Shown here: positions 50,333 to 58,338 of the stretch, one piece after another
How positions within the stretch are numbered: the stretch's first letter is position 1
Layout: each line of letters begins with the position of its first letter
Source: an uncultured Pelagibacteraceae bacterium
GTDB lineage: Bacteria; Pseudomonadota; Alphaproteobacteria; Pelagibacterales; Pelagibacteraceae
Direction: 5' to 3'
Assembly (NCBI GenBank): GCA_902634305.1
Contig: CACPJJ010000002.1
Span: 50,115-114,114, forward strand
DNA: 64,000 bases
Notes under the pieces: generated by a model
Databases searched by the model: none
What the model was told of the DNA's origin: nothing
What the model saw: only the letters and a program-made list of their open reading frames with translations
Translations under genes and position numbers: made by a program

Positions 50333-50368
50333 AAAAAAAACCCCAGCGAATTTCTTCGCTGAGGTTTT
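50333..50368 (-). terminator. Bidirectional terminator between the convergent livM and livK (system 2)
   Basis: CCCCAGCGAA (50341-50350) pairs with TTCGCTGAGG (50355-50364) around TTTC, with one C-A mismatch. On the minus strand the stem is followed by eight T, making it the terminator for livK. On the plus strand only four T follow, so it is weaker there. Confidence 0.85.
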
Positions 50369-50381
50369 AAAGAATTAAGTG

Positions 50382-51572
50382 TTATCTTTGTTTTTTAGTT
50401 TTAAATTTACCGCCCTTAACTTCTTTTTCTAAGAAAGAACCAAATGCTTCACCTACATCAGTAAATTCAACACCTGTTGCACCTTCATAGTTAACGGCTT
50501 TTCCTTTAGCTAATAAATCTAAAGCTTTTCCTAATTCACCTGGGTAGATTTTTTTACCAGGTGCATTTGCTACAGCCATAACATTTGCTTGAACAGTAGC
50601 TCTGTCAGCTTTTCCACCTGCTTGCATAGCAAGAGTGATTAAAGCAGCAGCATCATATGATTCACCTGTGTAGGGACCTGAAGAATCAATACCAGCAGCT
50701 TTTGCTACATCAGCAAAAACTCCAGCACCTTTTCCAGTTGACCCAGGTAGAGAACCAAATGATTTGTTTAAAGCTTTACCAAATTTATCAGTTAATGAGT
50801 CCCCGATCATACCATCAGATAAAATAAATCTATCAAATGATCCTGCATCTAGAGAACCCTGAATAATTTGTGCTCCAGCTTGGTCAAGATAACCTAGAAC
50901 AGCTACAGCATCACCACCAGCAGACGCTAGTGTTGCTACTTCAGCTGAGTAGTCACCTTTACCTTCTTCGTGAGCAAGAACAGTAGTTACTTTAATGCCA
51001 TGTGCTTTAACAGCCGCTTCATAAACATCTGATAAACCTTTACCATAGTCATTATTTGTATAAGTAATCGCTACACTTTTAACTTTTCTGTCTTTAGTAA
51101 TGTCAGCTAAGATTGCACCACCTCTTGCGTCTGACGGAGCAGTTCTAAAGAAAAACCCGTTGTCAGCCAAAGTAGTTAATCCTGGAGAAGTTGCAGATGG
51201 AGAAATCATTACTACTCCATTTGGCACAGCAACATTAGTTGCAATCGCACCTGTAACTCCAGAACAGTCAGCTCCCATAATAGCAACAACACCTCCGTCT
51301 ACTAATCCTTGGGCAGCAGTTGTAGCAGCAGCAGAGTCAACACAAGTTGAATCAGCTCTTTCTACTGATATTTTCTTTCCACCTAGTAATGAACCTGAAT
51401 CTGAAGCTTCTTTAAAAGCAAGTTCTGCAGATGCAGCCATAGCAGGTGTTAGAGATTCAATCGGACCAGTGAAACCTAAAATGATTCCCATTTTAATTCC
51501 ATGTCCGTCTGCAAAAGTATTTGTTGTCATTGTAGAAACAAATAAGAATGCAGCTAATATTAATTTTCTCAT
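50382..51572 (-). CDS. livK: Branched-chain/amide-type ABC transporter substrate-binding protein (system 2)
   Basis: I take the ATG at 51572 as start (396 residues); it follows GGGAAA and opens a clean signal peptide (MRKLILAAFLFVSTM to TFADG, cleavage near residue 21). A start at 51596 would only add charged residues before it. The mature receptor begins IKMGIILGFTGPIESL, with DSTCVDSAAATTAAQGLVD near 78 and a two-lobed LivK fold. It is encoded opposite to, and convergent with, livGFHM, yet is the only receptor gene near that system. Its Gly/Ala-rich, Lys/Asn-poorer composition suggests a highly expressed protein. Confidence 0.9.
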   Translation of the reverse strand: MRKLILAAFLFVSTMTTNTFADGHGIKMGIILGFTGPIESLTPAMAASAELAFKEASDSGSLLGGKKISVERADSTCVDSAAATTAAQGLVDGGVVAIMGADCSGVTGAIATNVAVPNGVVMISPSATSPGLTTLADNGFFFRTAPSDARGGAILADITKDRKVKSVAITYTNNDYGKGLSDVYEAAVKAHGIKVTTVLAHEEGKGDYSAEVATLASAGGDAVAVLGYLDQAGAQIIQGSLDAGSFDRFILSDGMIGDSLTDKFGKALNKSFGSLPGSTGKGAGVFADVAKAAGIDSSGPYTGESYDAAALITLAMQAGGKADRATVQANVMAVANAPGKKIYPGELGKALDLLAKGKAVNYEGATGVEFTDVGEAFGSFLEKEVKGGKFKTKKQR

Positions 51573-51584
51573 AATTTTCCCTTT

Positions 51585-51598
51585 AATTGTTAACAATT
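51585..51598. promoter_or_regulatory. 14-bp perfect palindrome in the livK (system 2) leader
   Basis: AATTGTTAACAATT is a perfect palindrome centred 20 bases upstream of the livK ATG at 51572. It resembles the size and symmetry of a dimeric repressor or activator site and could also be a small hairpin in the leader RNA. Confidence 0.4.
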
Positions 51599-51645
51599 TA
51601 TAAAAAGTTATTAGATTATGATTAAATTAATATTTCAATGATTAA

Positions 51646-52503
51646 TTATCTAATTTTTTGAAGCATAAACACTGATAGTACAACGATAATTCCACCAGTG
51701 ACCATTATGAGTGTTGGAATTTCTCCAAAAATTAAAAAAGTTAGTATTAATCCAAAAACTGGGAACAAAGCATAAAAAGGAAGAACTTGTCCTACTGGAT
51801 AAAATCTATAAAGATAAAACATCGACATGTGCCCCATTAAAGAACAAAGAATGCCGTGGTGGAATGCAAGTAGCCAAGCTTTCATATTTAAGTTTTTTAA
51901 ATTCTCAACTATATTTCCTTCAAAAAAAATAGATAAAATTAATAAAATTATAAATCCAACCAATCCCATAAATGCACTATTAAATTTTACGTCTAATTCC
52001 TTTAGATATCTTGAAAATACCTGAGATGATGCATAAAAAAAAGCCATACAACAGATTAAAAAAAATCCTATAATTTCATCAGCAATTTTTGGATCAAAGC
52101 TAATTAATACAATTCCTAAAAAAGATGTGGTTATTAAAATCCATTTTTTAAAACTGACTGTTTCTCCAATAAACAAAGAACTAAAAATAATAGCAATAGG
52201 AATAGATAATTGAGCTCCTATTACAATTGGAGCTAAGATATTTGATGCACTTATAGATGAATATAAAAAAAAATTTACACCTGCTCCCATCGAAATACCA
52301 AAACCTAATAAGGGTAATAAATATTTTTTATCAGGTAACTTTAATTTAATAAAAGGTAAAAGACATATGAACACAATTGCCATTCGCATAGAACCAAACA
52401 GAATTGGAGGAATAGATTCATTTAAACCAAGTTTGCCTGTAGGATACGCACTACCAAGCAAAAACATTACAAGTAAAATTAAAAATATATGTTTAAGAGA
52501 CAA
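51646..52503 (-). CDS. DMT-superfamily (EamA) permease
   Basis: The 285-residue protein has ten hydrophobic segments in two EamA repeats, with the family motif LLGSAYPTGKLGLNESIPP in the first helix-loop. It is the last gene of the leftward catabolic block, starting 2 bases after the aldehyde dehydrogenase stop. The start codon is TTG, since no ATG gives a complete first helix; the next ATG is 12 codons on. It could export an end product or import a substrate of the block. The substrate is unknown. Confidence 0.78.
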   Translation of the reverse strand: MSLKHIFLILLVMFLLGSAYPTGKLGLNESIPPILFGSMRMAIVFICLLPFIKLKLPDKKYLLPLLGFGISMGAGVNFFLYSSISASNILAPIVIGAQLSIPIAIIFSSLFIGETVSFKKWILITTSFLGIVLISFDPKIADEIIGFFLICCMAFFYASSQVFSRYLKELDVKFNSAFMGLVGFIILLILSIFFEGNIVENLKNLNMKAWLLAFHHGILCSLMGHMSMFYLYRFYPVGQVLPFYALFPVFGLILTFLIFGEIPTLIMVTGGIIVVLSVFMLQKIR

Positions 52504-52505
52504 TG

Positions 52506-53987
52506 TTATCTCATTGAAAAAGGATCAAGAGTTGGCTTATCTGAAGTATAATACCAAGTTGTTTTTACTCTTGTGTAATCTTTTATAGACTCAATTCCTG
52601 CTTCTTTACCATAGCCACTATCTTTCATTCCACCAAATGGAGCAGATGGAGATATTAATCTATAAGTATTTACAAATGTAATTCCAGCTCTAATCGCTTT
52701 TGATACCCTCATACCTCTTGAAAAGTCACTTGTATAAACAGCAGAGGATAAACCATATTGGTTATCATTCATTTTATTTATTACTTCTTCTTCATTTTCA
52801 AATTTCATTACAGATAGTATAGGTCCAAAGAGTTCATTTTCTGCCGCTGGAAGATTATGATTGTCACATTCAATAATAGTTGGAGGGAAATAATATCCTT
52901 CATTTGAAAACGAATGTCTTTTACCTCCACATTTAATTTTTCCTCCTTGCTCAACAGTTAATTTAATATTTTTTTCTATTATCTCTAATTGTTTAAAATT
53001 ACTAATTGGTCCCATTTCACTTTCGGGATCCATTGGCGCACCAATTTTTATTTTTTCTGCTCTTGCAGCAAGCTTGTCTAGAAATTTATTATAAATTCCT
53101 TTTTGTAAATAAAGTCTTGACCCAGCAATACAACTTTGGCCACTTGCACCAAAAATTCCTGCGGTAATTCCATTTATTGCATTTTCTTGATGTGCATCTT
53201 CAAATACTGCTACAGGACTTTTTCCTCCAAGTTCCAGACTTACTTCAGATAAATTTTCAGCTGAATTTCTAATTATGTGTCTTGCAGTTTCTGGCCCACC
53301 TGTAAAAGCAATTTTTTCAACTAAATTATGTGTTGTTAGCGCCTTTCCACATGGGTCACCATAACCTGTAATAACATTCACAACACCTTTTGGTATTCCT
53401 GTTTCTTCAACTAATTTTGCAAACTCAAACAAAACTGCAGGTGCAAGTTCAGATGATTTTATAACAACAGTATTTCCCATTGCTAAAGCAGGCGCTAGTT
53501 TAGTTACTGTTAATAGCATCTGTGAATTCCAAGGAATGATTGCAGCTATAACACCTATTGGTACTCTTGTAGTTATTGCCTGAATATTTGGTTTATCTAT
53601 AGGTAACACTGTACCTTCAACTTTATCTGACATGCCAGCGTAATAATCATAATATTCAGCAATATAGTTTGCTTGTTTTTTTGTTTCTCTAAATAATTTT
53701 CCAGTATCAATAGTTTCAATTTCTCCAAGTAACTCAGCATTCTTTCTAAGTTTATCTGCTATCGCTCTTAAATATTTTCCTCTTTCTCTTGGAAGCAACT
53801 TTGGCCATTCTCCTTCAAATGCTTTTTGTGCTGCTTTCACTGCTCTGTCAACATCATTTGCGCTTGCTTCAGGGACTATAGCCCATGGCTTATTATTTTC
53901 TGGATTTAAAGTTTCAAAAGTTTTTTTAGTATCAGAGTCTACCCATTCCCCATCGATAAACATTTTATATTGTTTAAGTTTAGTCAT
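52506..53987 (-). CDS. NAD(P)-dependent aldehyde dehydrogenase
   Basis: The enzyme oxidises an aldehyde to the acid. The active site shows N154 (PWNSQM), E252 (LELGGKSP) and the nucleophile C286 (GQSCIAGS), and the Rossmann region GTPET-like FTGGPETARH is near 228-237. At 493 residues it is a standard class of the betaine/succinate-semialdehyde dehydrogenase superfamily. The closest impression is of a broad-range or gamma-aminobutyraldehyde/betaine-type enzyme, but the substrate cannot be read. It overlaps the hydrolase gene upstream by 8 bases. Confidence 0.92.
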   Translation of the reverse strand: MTKLKQYKMFIDGEWVDSDTKKTFETLNPENNKPWAIVPEASANDVDRAVKAAQKAFEGEWPKLLPRERGKYLRAIADKLRKNAELLGEIETIDTGKLFRETKKQANYIAEYYDYYAGMSDKVEGTVLPIDKPNIQAITTRVPIGVIAAIIPWNSQMLLTVTKLAPALAMGNTVVIKSSELAPAVLFEFAKLVEETGIPKGVVNVITGYGDPCGKALTTHNLVEKIAFTGGPETARHIIRNSAENLSEVSLELGGKSPVAVFEDAHQENAINGITAGIFGASGQSCIAGSRLYLQKGIYNKFLDKLAARAEKIKIGAPMDPESEMGPISNFKQLEIIEKNIKLTVEQGGKIKCGGKRHSFSNEGYYFPPTIIECDNHNLPAAENELFGPILSVMKFENEEEVINKMNDNQYGLSSAVYTSDFSRGMRVSKAIRAGITFVNTYRLISPSAPFGGMKDSGYGKEAGIESIKDYTRVKTTWYYTSDKPTLDPFSMR

Positions 53988-54753
53988 TTTTTAAATGTTC
54001 CTGTATAGCGTTATTTACATCATCTGCACACTCAATACTACAGAGATGTTTTCCATTGCTTACTATTTTAACTTTAGAATTAGCGATTTTTTTACTTAAA
54101 TTTTTAGACATTTCTGGAGTTGATCCAATATCATTTTCTCCAGTCATAACTAATGTTTTAGTTTTTATATTTTCAAATATTTCATTATCTTGGTGTTTAA
54201 CAAAAAGCTCATAAACCTTTAGAAAATTTTCCATATCATTTTCTTCAAGTATAGAACAAATTTTTTCATAAATATTTGGATTTTTATTTATATAATCATC
54301 TGTAAACCATCTCTTAAGAGCTTGTTTTGATAAAGATCTACTTTTTTTTGATAATTCAAATCTATCATTTACTATTTGCTGCTGCTCATTACTTCTTTGA
54401 AAAACTGAACAAAGCAAAGTTAAAGACTCTAATCTATTATTATATTTGGAGGCAAAATTCCTTGCTATTAATGAACCAATTGAAAAACCAACTAAATGCA
54501 TTTTTTCAAATTTAAGTTCATCAATTAAATTTAGTAATTGTAATGAAAAATCATCAAAACTTATTTGTGATTTTGTTAAAGGTGTGTTTCCGTGTCCCAA
54601 GATATCATATACCAAGACAGTATTATCAAATGAATTAATCTGAGGCTCCCAAATTTTATGATTAAGTCCTACACCGTGAATTAAAACTATTGGAGTATTT
54701 TCTTTTTTATTTAGAATATAAAAAGTATTCTTCGAATCTTTAGCATTGATCAT
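53980..54753 (-). CDS. Alpha/beta-fold hydrolase
   Basis: This 257-residue hydrolase has the oxyanion motif HGVG at residues 26-29, the nucleophile elbow GFSIGS with S91, an acidic residue in TGENDIGSTPE near 205 and the catalytic His in SNGKHLCSIE near 240. Relatives include 3-oxoadipate enol-lactonase, RutD and C-C bond hydrolases. Inside a run of five coupled genes with a flavin monooxygenase it may cleave an ester, lactone or carbamate produced by oxygenation. The ATG start is 4 bases after the AA_synth-type gene. Confidence 0.85.
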   Translation of the reverse strand: MINAKDSKNTFYILNKKENTPIVLIHGVGLNHKIWEPQINSFDNTVLVYDILGHGNTPLTKSQISFDDFSLQLLNLIDELKFEKMHLVGFSIGSLIARNFASKYNNRLESLTLLCSVFQRSNEQQQIVNDRFELSKKSRSLSKQALKRWFTDDYINKNPNIYEKICSILEENDMENFLKVYELFVKHQDNEIFENIKTKTLVMTGENDIGSTPEMSKNLSKKIANSKVKIVSNGKHLCSIECADDVNNAIQEHLKND

Positions 54754-54757
54754 TTAA

Positions 54758-55345
54758 TTATTTAGGTTCGATGCCCATTTCTTTCATGTCTTGATATCTA
54801 TCACCTGTTCTTGCATGAGCTCTTCCACTAGAAGCTCCACCAATAGCAATGACTATTTCATTATCAAATGGAGCGTCATGAATAGTAAACTCATGTGTTA
54901 GATAATATGGTCTTAAACCAGAATCTGTTTTATGCATCATTGGTATAGAAATTTTTGATCCCGCAGGTCCTCTCGTATTTGTAAAACTTAAATAAGATGT
55001 TCCACCTACTGCATCTCTAAATTTATTTCCAAATCTTAACGTATGAATAAATGCTGATGCGTGCTCGATCTCTCCATTTAAACCGACAATTCCTGCTTTA
55101 CCATAAGCTAGAATTTTATCTGGCGAGCCAATTTCTTTAATTAATTCTGGAACCAAAATATCACCAAGCTTTGGAGCTAAATCTAAAATTGTAGGTTTAA
55201 GATCTTCAACAAATCCTTGACCATCCCAGGGATTTTTAAAAACTGCTGCAACAGAAACTAGTAAAACAGGTTCTTTTGCTTCTTTTACACCTTCAATAAA
55301 TGTCTTATCAACAAATTTTGTAAACTTTCTTAATTCTAATTTCAT
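54758..55345 (-). CDS. AA_synth (DUF1185) family protein
   Basis: The 195-residue protein matches my recollection of the AA_synth/DUF1185 family, called amino acid synthesis protein without a proven reaction. Conserved-looking stretches are NPWDGQGFVEDL near 37-48, YGKAGIVGLNGEIEHASAFIH near 95-115, RDAVGGTSYLSFTNTRGPAG near 123-142 and the C-terminal GGASSGRAHARTGDRYQDM. No signal peptide or membrane helix is present. It overlaps the ThDP enzyme gene by 4 bases (ATGA), so the two are probably made together. Function in the block is unknown. Confidence 0.62.
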   Translation of the reverse strand: MKLELRKFTKFVDKTFIEGVKEAKEPVLLVSVAAVFKNPWDGQGFVEDLKPTILDLAPKLGDILVPELIKEIGSPDKILAYGKAGIVGLNGEIEHASAFIHTLRFGNKFRDAVGGTSYLSFTNTRGPAGSKISIPMMHKTDSGLRPYYLTHEFTIHDAPFDNEIVIAIGGASSGRAHARTGDRYQDMKEMGIEPK

Positions 55346-57039
55346 TTTTTTGATCTATGTTTAAAACTATCTCTTCTAAAACTGTATAGTGCTTTTGGAT
55401 CTACATCAACATCAATGACTACAGGTTTATTTATTTTTAAAGCTTCTCTAACTGCTTGGTTTATTTCTGAAACTTTTTTAACCTTAAAACCTTTAGCGCC
55501 ATATAGCTCTGCAACTTTATCAAAAGGTGGACTGCTAATATCAGCTCCTAAGTACCTTTTTCCATAAAAATCTTTTTGATAAGCTTTTTCAGCTCCCCAA
55601 CTTTTATTATTCATGACTATAGTTATTGTATTTATTTTATATTCAACTGCCGTACTCAATTCTGAAATTGTCATTCCAAAACCTCCGTCTCCCATAAGGC
55701 TAATTACTTTTTTATTAGGTCTTGCAATTTTTACACCCAAGCCACACGCAAAAGAAAAACCAACCAAACCAAAGTCTAAAGGAGTAAATAAAGATGGAGG
55801 ATCATAATATTCAAGAGCATCTGTCGCTTGCAAACAAAGTGTACCTGCATCTAAAGTTATTGCAGAGTTTTTAGGAAGTACTTGCCTTAATTGTTTAAAC
55901 AAGCTATTTGGCTGAATAGGAAAATTTTTCTGTTTAAATTTATCTCTACTGACCAAAAAATTTTTTCTTTCATTTAAATAGTTGCTGGTCCATTTTTTTA
56001 TATCAACAGTAATATTTTGCTTCTTAATTTCTTTATATAATTGGTCAGCTATTGTAGCAGCGTCTCCATAAATTCCTACTACTACAGGAAAGTATCTTCC
56101 TATCATTCTTTTTTCCAATTCAACTTGTATGATTTTTGCTTTTTTATTTATATTTTCGTAAGAATAAAAAGTTGAATTAAATCCCAGTCTTGTTCCAAGA
56201 GCAATTATAACGCTTGCCTCTTTAACTAATTTGGATGCAACTGGATTACCCCTTGGACCCATTTGTCCAGCATTTAGTTTATAATTAAATGGTATAGCAT
56301 CACCATGGCCAGCTGCAGTTACTATTGGGACGTTTAATAATTCTGCCAATTTAACTACATTTTTATATCTTGATGAATATTTAATTCCACCACCAGCAAT
56401 AATAACAGTCTTGTTTGAATTACTGATAATCTTTACAGCTTTTTTAATATAATTAGATTTTGTTTTAGTTGAGTTTTGATTAACAAAAGATTGATTTTTC
56501 TGTTTGATTTTAAAATTTCTTTTATTTGCTAAAATATTTCTTGGTAAATTAATACATACAGGCCCCCTCCTAGGTGACATTGCTAAGTTAAAAGCATCAC
56601 TAAAAGTTTTTGGAATTTTTTTAGTATTTTTTACTATCCAAGTTTTTTTTGTTACTGGTTTAAATAAAGATTGTTGGTCAAGACCTTGAAAAGCATCTTC
56701 CATTTTGTCTTTTGTAGAATATGACCCTGCAATAGAAACAACAGGAGAAAAAGCTGCTTTCGCTTGTGCAAGCCCCGTCACTAAATTTGTAGCACCAGGA
56801 CCGTTTTGTCCAGCAATTATTATACCTGGTTGATTAGAAGCTCTTGCATATCCATCCGCCATATGTGTTCCAGTTCTTTCATCACGAACACCAATAAATT
56901 TTATATTTTTTTCATGATAAAGAGCATCAAACATTTCCATTGTAGCAGACCCAATTAAACCAAAAACATGTTTAACTTTTTCTTTTTTTAAGGATTTAAT
57001 TGCGGCTTGGCCGCCTGTTAGGCTCTTCCCTTTGATCAC
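55342..57039 (-). CDS. Thiamin-diphosphate-dependent enzyme of the acetolactate synthase superfamily
   Basis: The 565-residue protein has the three POX/ALS domains. The ThDP-activating glutamate is E54 in VRDERTGTHMADGYAR, and the Mg/ThDP motif runs from GDGG at 450-453 to NN at 477-478. It is distinct from the biosynthetic IlvB at 24365 and has no small-subunit gene beside it. The GLIGSATMEMFD segment (27-38) and GQNGPG (77-82) recall sulfoacetaldehyde acetyltransferase and oxalyl-CoA decarboxylase-like branches, but I cannot place it firmly. The start is GTG, overlapping the end of the luciferase-like monooxygenase gene by 4 bases. Confidence 0.85.
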   Translation of the reverse strand: MIKGKSLTGGQAAIKSLKKEKVKHVFGLIGSATMEMFDALYHEKNIKFIGVRDERTGTHMADGYARASNQPGIIIAGQNGPGATNLVTGLAQAKAAFSPVVSIAGSYSTKDKMEDAFQGLDQQSLFKPVTKKTWIVKNTKKIPKTFSDAFNLAMSPRRGPVCINLPRNILANKRNFKIKQKNQSFVNQNSTKTKSNYIKKAVKIISNSNKTVIIAGGGIKYSSRYKNVVKLAELLNVPIVTAAGHGDAIPFNYKLNAGQMGPRGNPVASKLVKEASVIIALGTRLGFNSTFYSYENINKKAKIIQVELEKRMIGRYFPVVVGIYGDAATIADQLYKEIKKQNITVDIKKWTSNYLNERKNFLVSRDKFKQKNFPIQPNSLFKQLRQVLPKNSAITLDAGTLCLQATDALEYYDPPSLFTPLDFGLVGFSFACGLGVKIARPNKKVISLMGDGGFGMTISELSTAVEYKINTITIVMNNKSWGAEKAYQKDFYGKRYLGADISSPPFDKVAELYGAKGFKVKKVSEINQAVREALKINKPVVIDVDVDPKALYSFRRDSFKHRSKK

Positions 57040-58205
57040 GAAACTTTTTTTACTTCAGTATTTAAATCATCTTTGAAGTGAGGCATTACTTTTTCAGTAA
57101 ACATTTTTATGCTTTTCATGCAATCTTCATGTTTAACTCCAGGAAAATTGGACCACACTTGTAAATTTTGTAAATTTAATTCTGATTTAAGTTCATGAAT
57201 TTTGTCTATTACGTACTCAGGCGTTCCAAATAACATGTTACGTTTATGAAGAAAATCATAGCTTAGCAGATCTAGTTTTCCTTTAGTCACAGGCAGTTCT
57301 TCATCTGGGTCCATATGATTACCAAGTCCTCTCCAATGACACACCCATCTCATATAATTAACCATATGTTCACCAGCTTTTTCTTTAGCCTCTTCCATCG
57401 AGTCTGCAACGAACATGTCTCTAACCAATGAAATACCTTCTCCCATTGGAACATTTCTTTTTTCCGCTTCAGATTTTGCATTTTTAAATGCTTCAAATTT
57501 AATTTTTAAAGCCTTAACTGTAGGTATCCACATTATAACATTTAAACCATGTTTTGCAGCCCATTCAATAGATCTAATTCCATCCACCACTTGATGAATA
57601 GGAGGGTGAGGATCTTGATAAGGTTTTGGAACAACACTAATATTTTCCATAACATTTGTTTCAAGATTAACCAAATTTTTATTTGGTGGACTCATATCGT
57701 GTTGCCAAACATAATTTGGTGCAGGATAAGTATAAAATTCACCTTTGTGATTAAAAAATTTTTCTTTCCAAGCTTTCTTTAAAATCGTTAAGGTTTCTTC
57801 AAATAACCTGAAATTTTTTGCTTGGTCCTTCATATCAGCTTCTTTATTTAGATTAATTGCTTCTCTTCCATATATACCTCTGCCAATTCCAACCTCCACT
57901 CTACCTTTGGAAAGTTGATCTAAAAGGGCAATATCTTCAGCAAGTGTTATTGGATTATGAAATGTTATTACAGAGCAAGCTTGACCAATTCGAATTTTTT
58001 TTGTTCTAGCGGCTGCATCAACTCCCATCATTAATGGATTAGTAAGTGATTCCATTCCTTCATGATTAAAATGATGCTCAGTAAACCATATTGAATTCCA
58101 ATTATTTTTATCACAATATTCTGTAATTTCTTTAGTTTCGTCTAGAAGATTATCGTAAGGTTTGTGTGTCCAGTTAGTAGTGTTACAGAAGTAACCAAAT
58201 TTCAT
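57036..58205 (-). CDS. Luciferase-like (LLM class) flavin-dependent monooxygenase
   Basis: The 389-residue TIM-barrel oxygenase uses reduced FMN and O2 to oxidise small organics; relatives act on alkanesulfonates, pyrimidines, nitrilotriacetate and long-chain aldehydes. Signatures are SIWFTEHHFNHEG near 40-52, LSKGRVEVGIGRGIYGREA near 102-120 and GTPEYVIDKIHELK near 342-355. No flavin reductase gene is adjacent. It has a strong Shine-Dalgarno (AAGGAGG) and is the first gene of the coupled set LLM-ThDP-AA_synth-hydrolase-ALDH-DMT, with a 133-base upstream gap. Confidence 0.9.
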   Translation of the reverse strand: MKFGYFCNTTNWTHKPYDNLLDETKEITEYCDKNNWNSIWFTEHHFNHEGMESLTNPLMMGVDAAARTKKIRIGQACSVITFHNPITLAEDIALLDQLSKGRVEVGIGRGIYGREAINLNKEADMKDQAKNFRLFEETLTILKKAWKEKFFNHKGEFYTYPAPNYVWQHDMSPPNKNLVNLETNVMENISVVPKPYQDPHPPIHQVVDGIRSIEWAAKHGLNVIMWIPTVKALKIKFEAFKNAKSEAEKRNVPMGEGISLVRDMFVADSMEEAKEKAGEHMVNYMRWVCHWRGLGNHMDPDEELPVTKGKLDLLSYDFLHKRNMLFGTPEYVIDKIHELKSELNLQNLQVWSNFPGVKHEDCMKSIKMFTEKVMPHFKDDLNTEVKKVS

Positions 58206-58338
58206 TAAAGCCTCCTTTAAAAATTAATTTAAAGACGACCGATCCCACTTTCGTACTTAAGAAATTACGACGAGTTATGTATCGCTTTATGAAATGATAC
58301 TATCTTCTTCTATTAAATTTTCAATGTTTTTTAAGATG
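58206..58338 (-). promoter_or_regulatory. Leader/promoter region of the LLM operon with possible RNA hairpins
   Basis: Read on the minus strand, this gap contains GTATC and GATAC arms around a 12-base loop, then TCGTA and TACGA arms around a 10-base loop, then a GC-richer patch (GTGGGATCGGTCGTC) that stands out from its AT-rich surroundings, and finally the AAGGAGG ribosome-binding site. No gene fits. The pattern could be a structured 5' leader or a regulator-binding region; I do not recognise a known riboswitch. Confidence 0.35.

Noticed and set aside
51100..51603. Plus-strand frame of 167 codons opposite livK (system 2)
   Set aside because: The Ala/Pro/Ser-rich translation mirrors the codon usage of the receptor gene on the other strand, which has a signal peptide and family motifs.
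58206..58338. Resemblance of a short patch (AGTACGA..G) to the sarcin-ricin loop region of 23S rRNA
   Set aside because: The similarity covers about ten bases and no other rRNA sequence is nearby, so it is chance.
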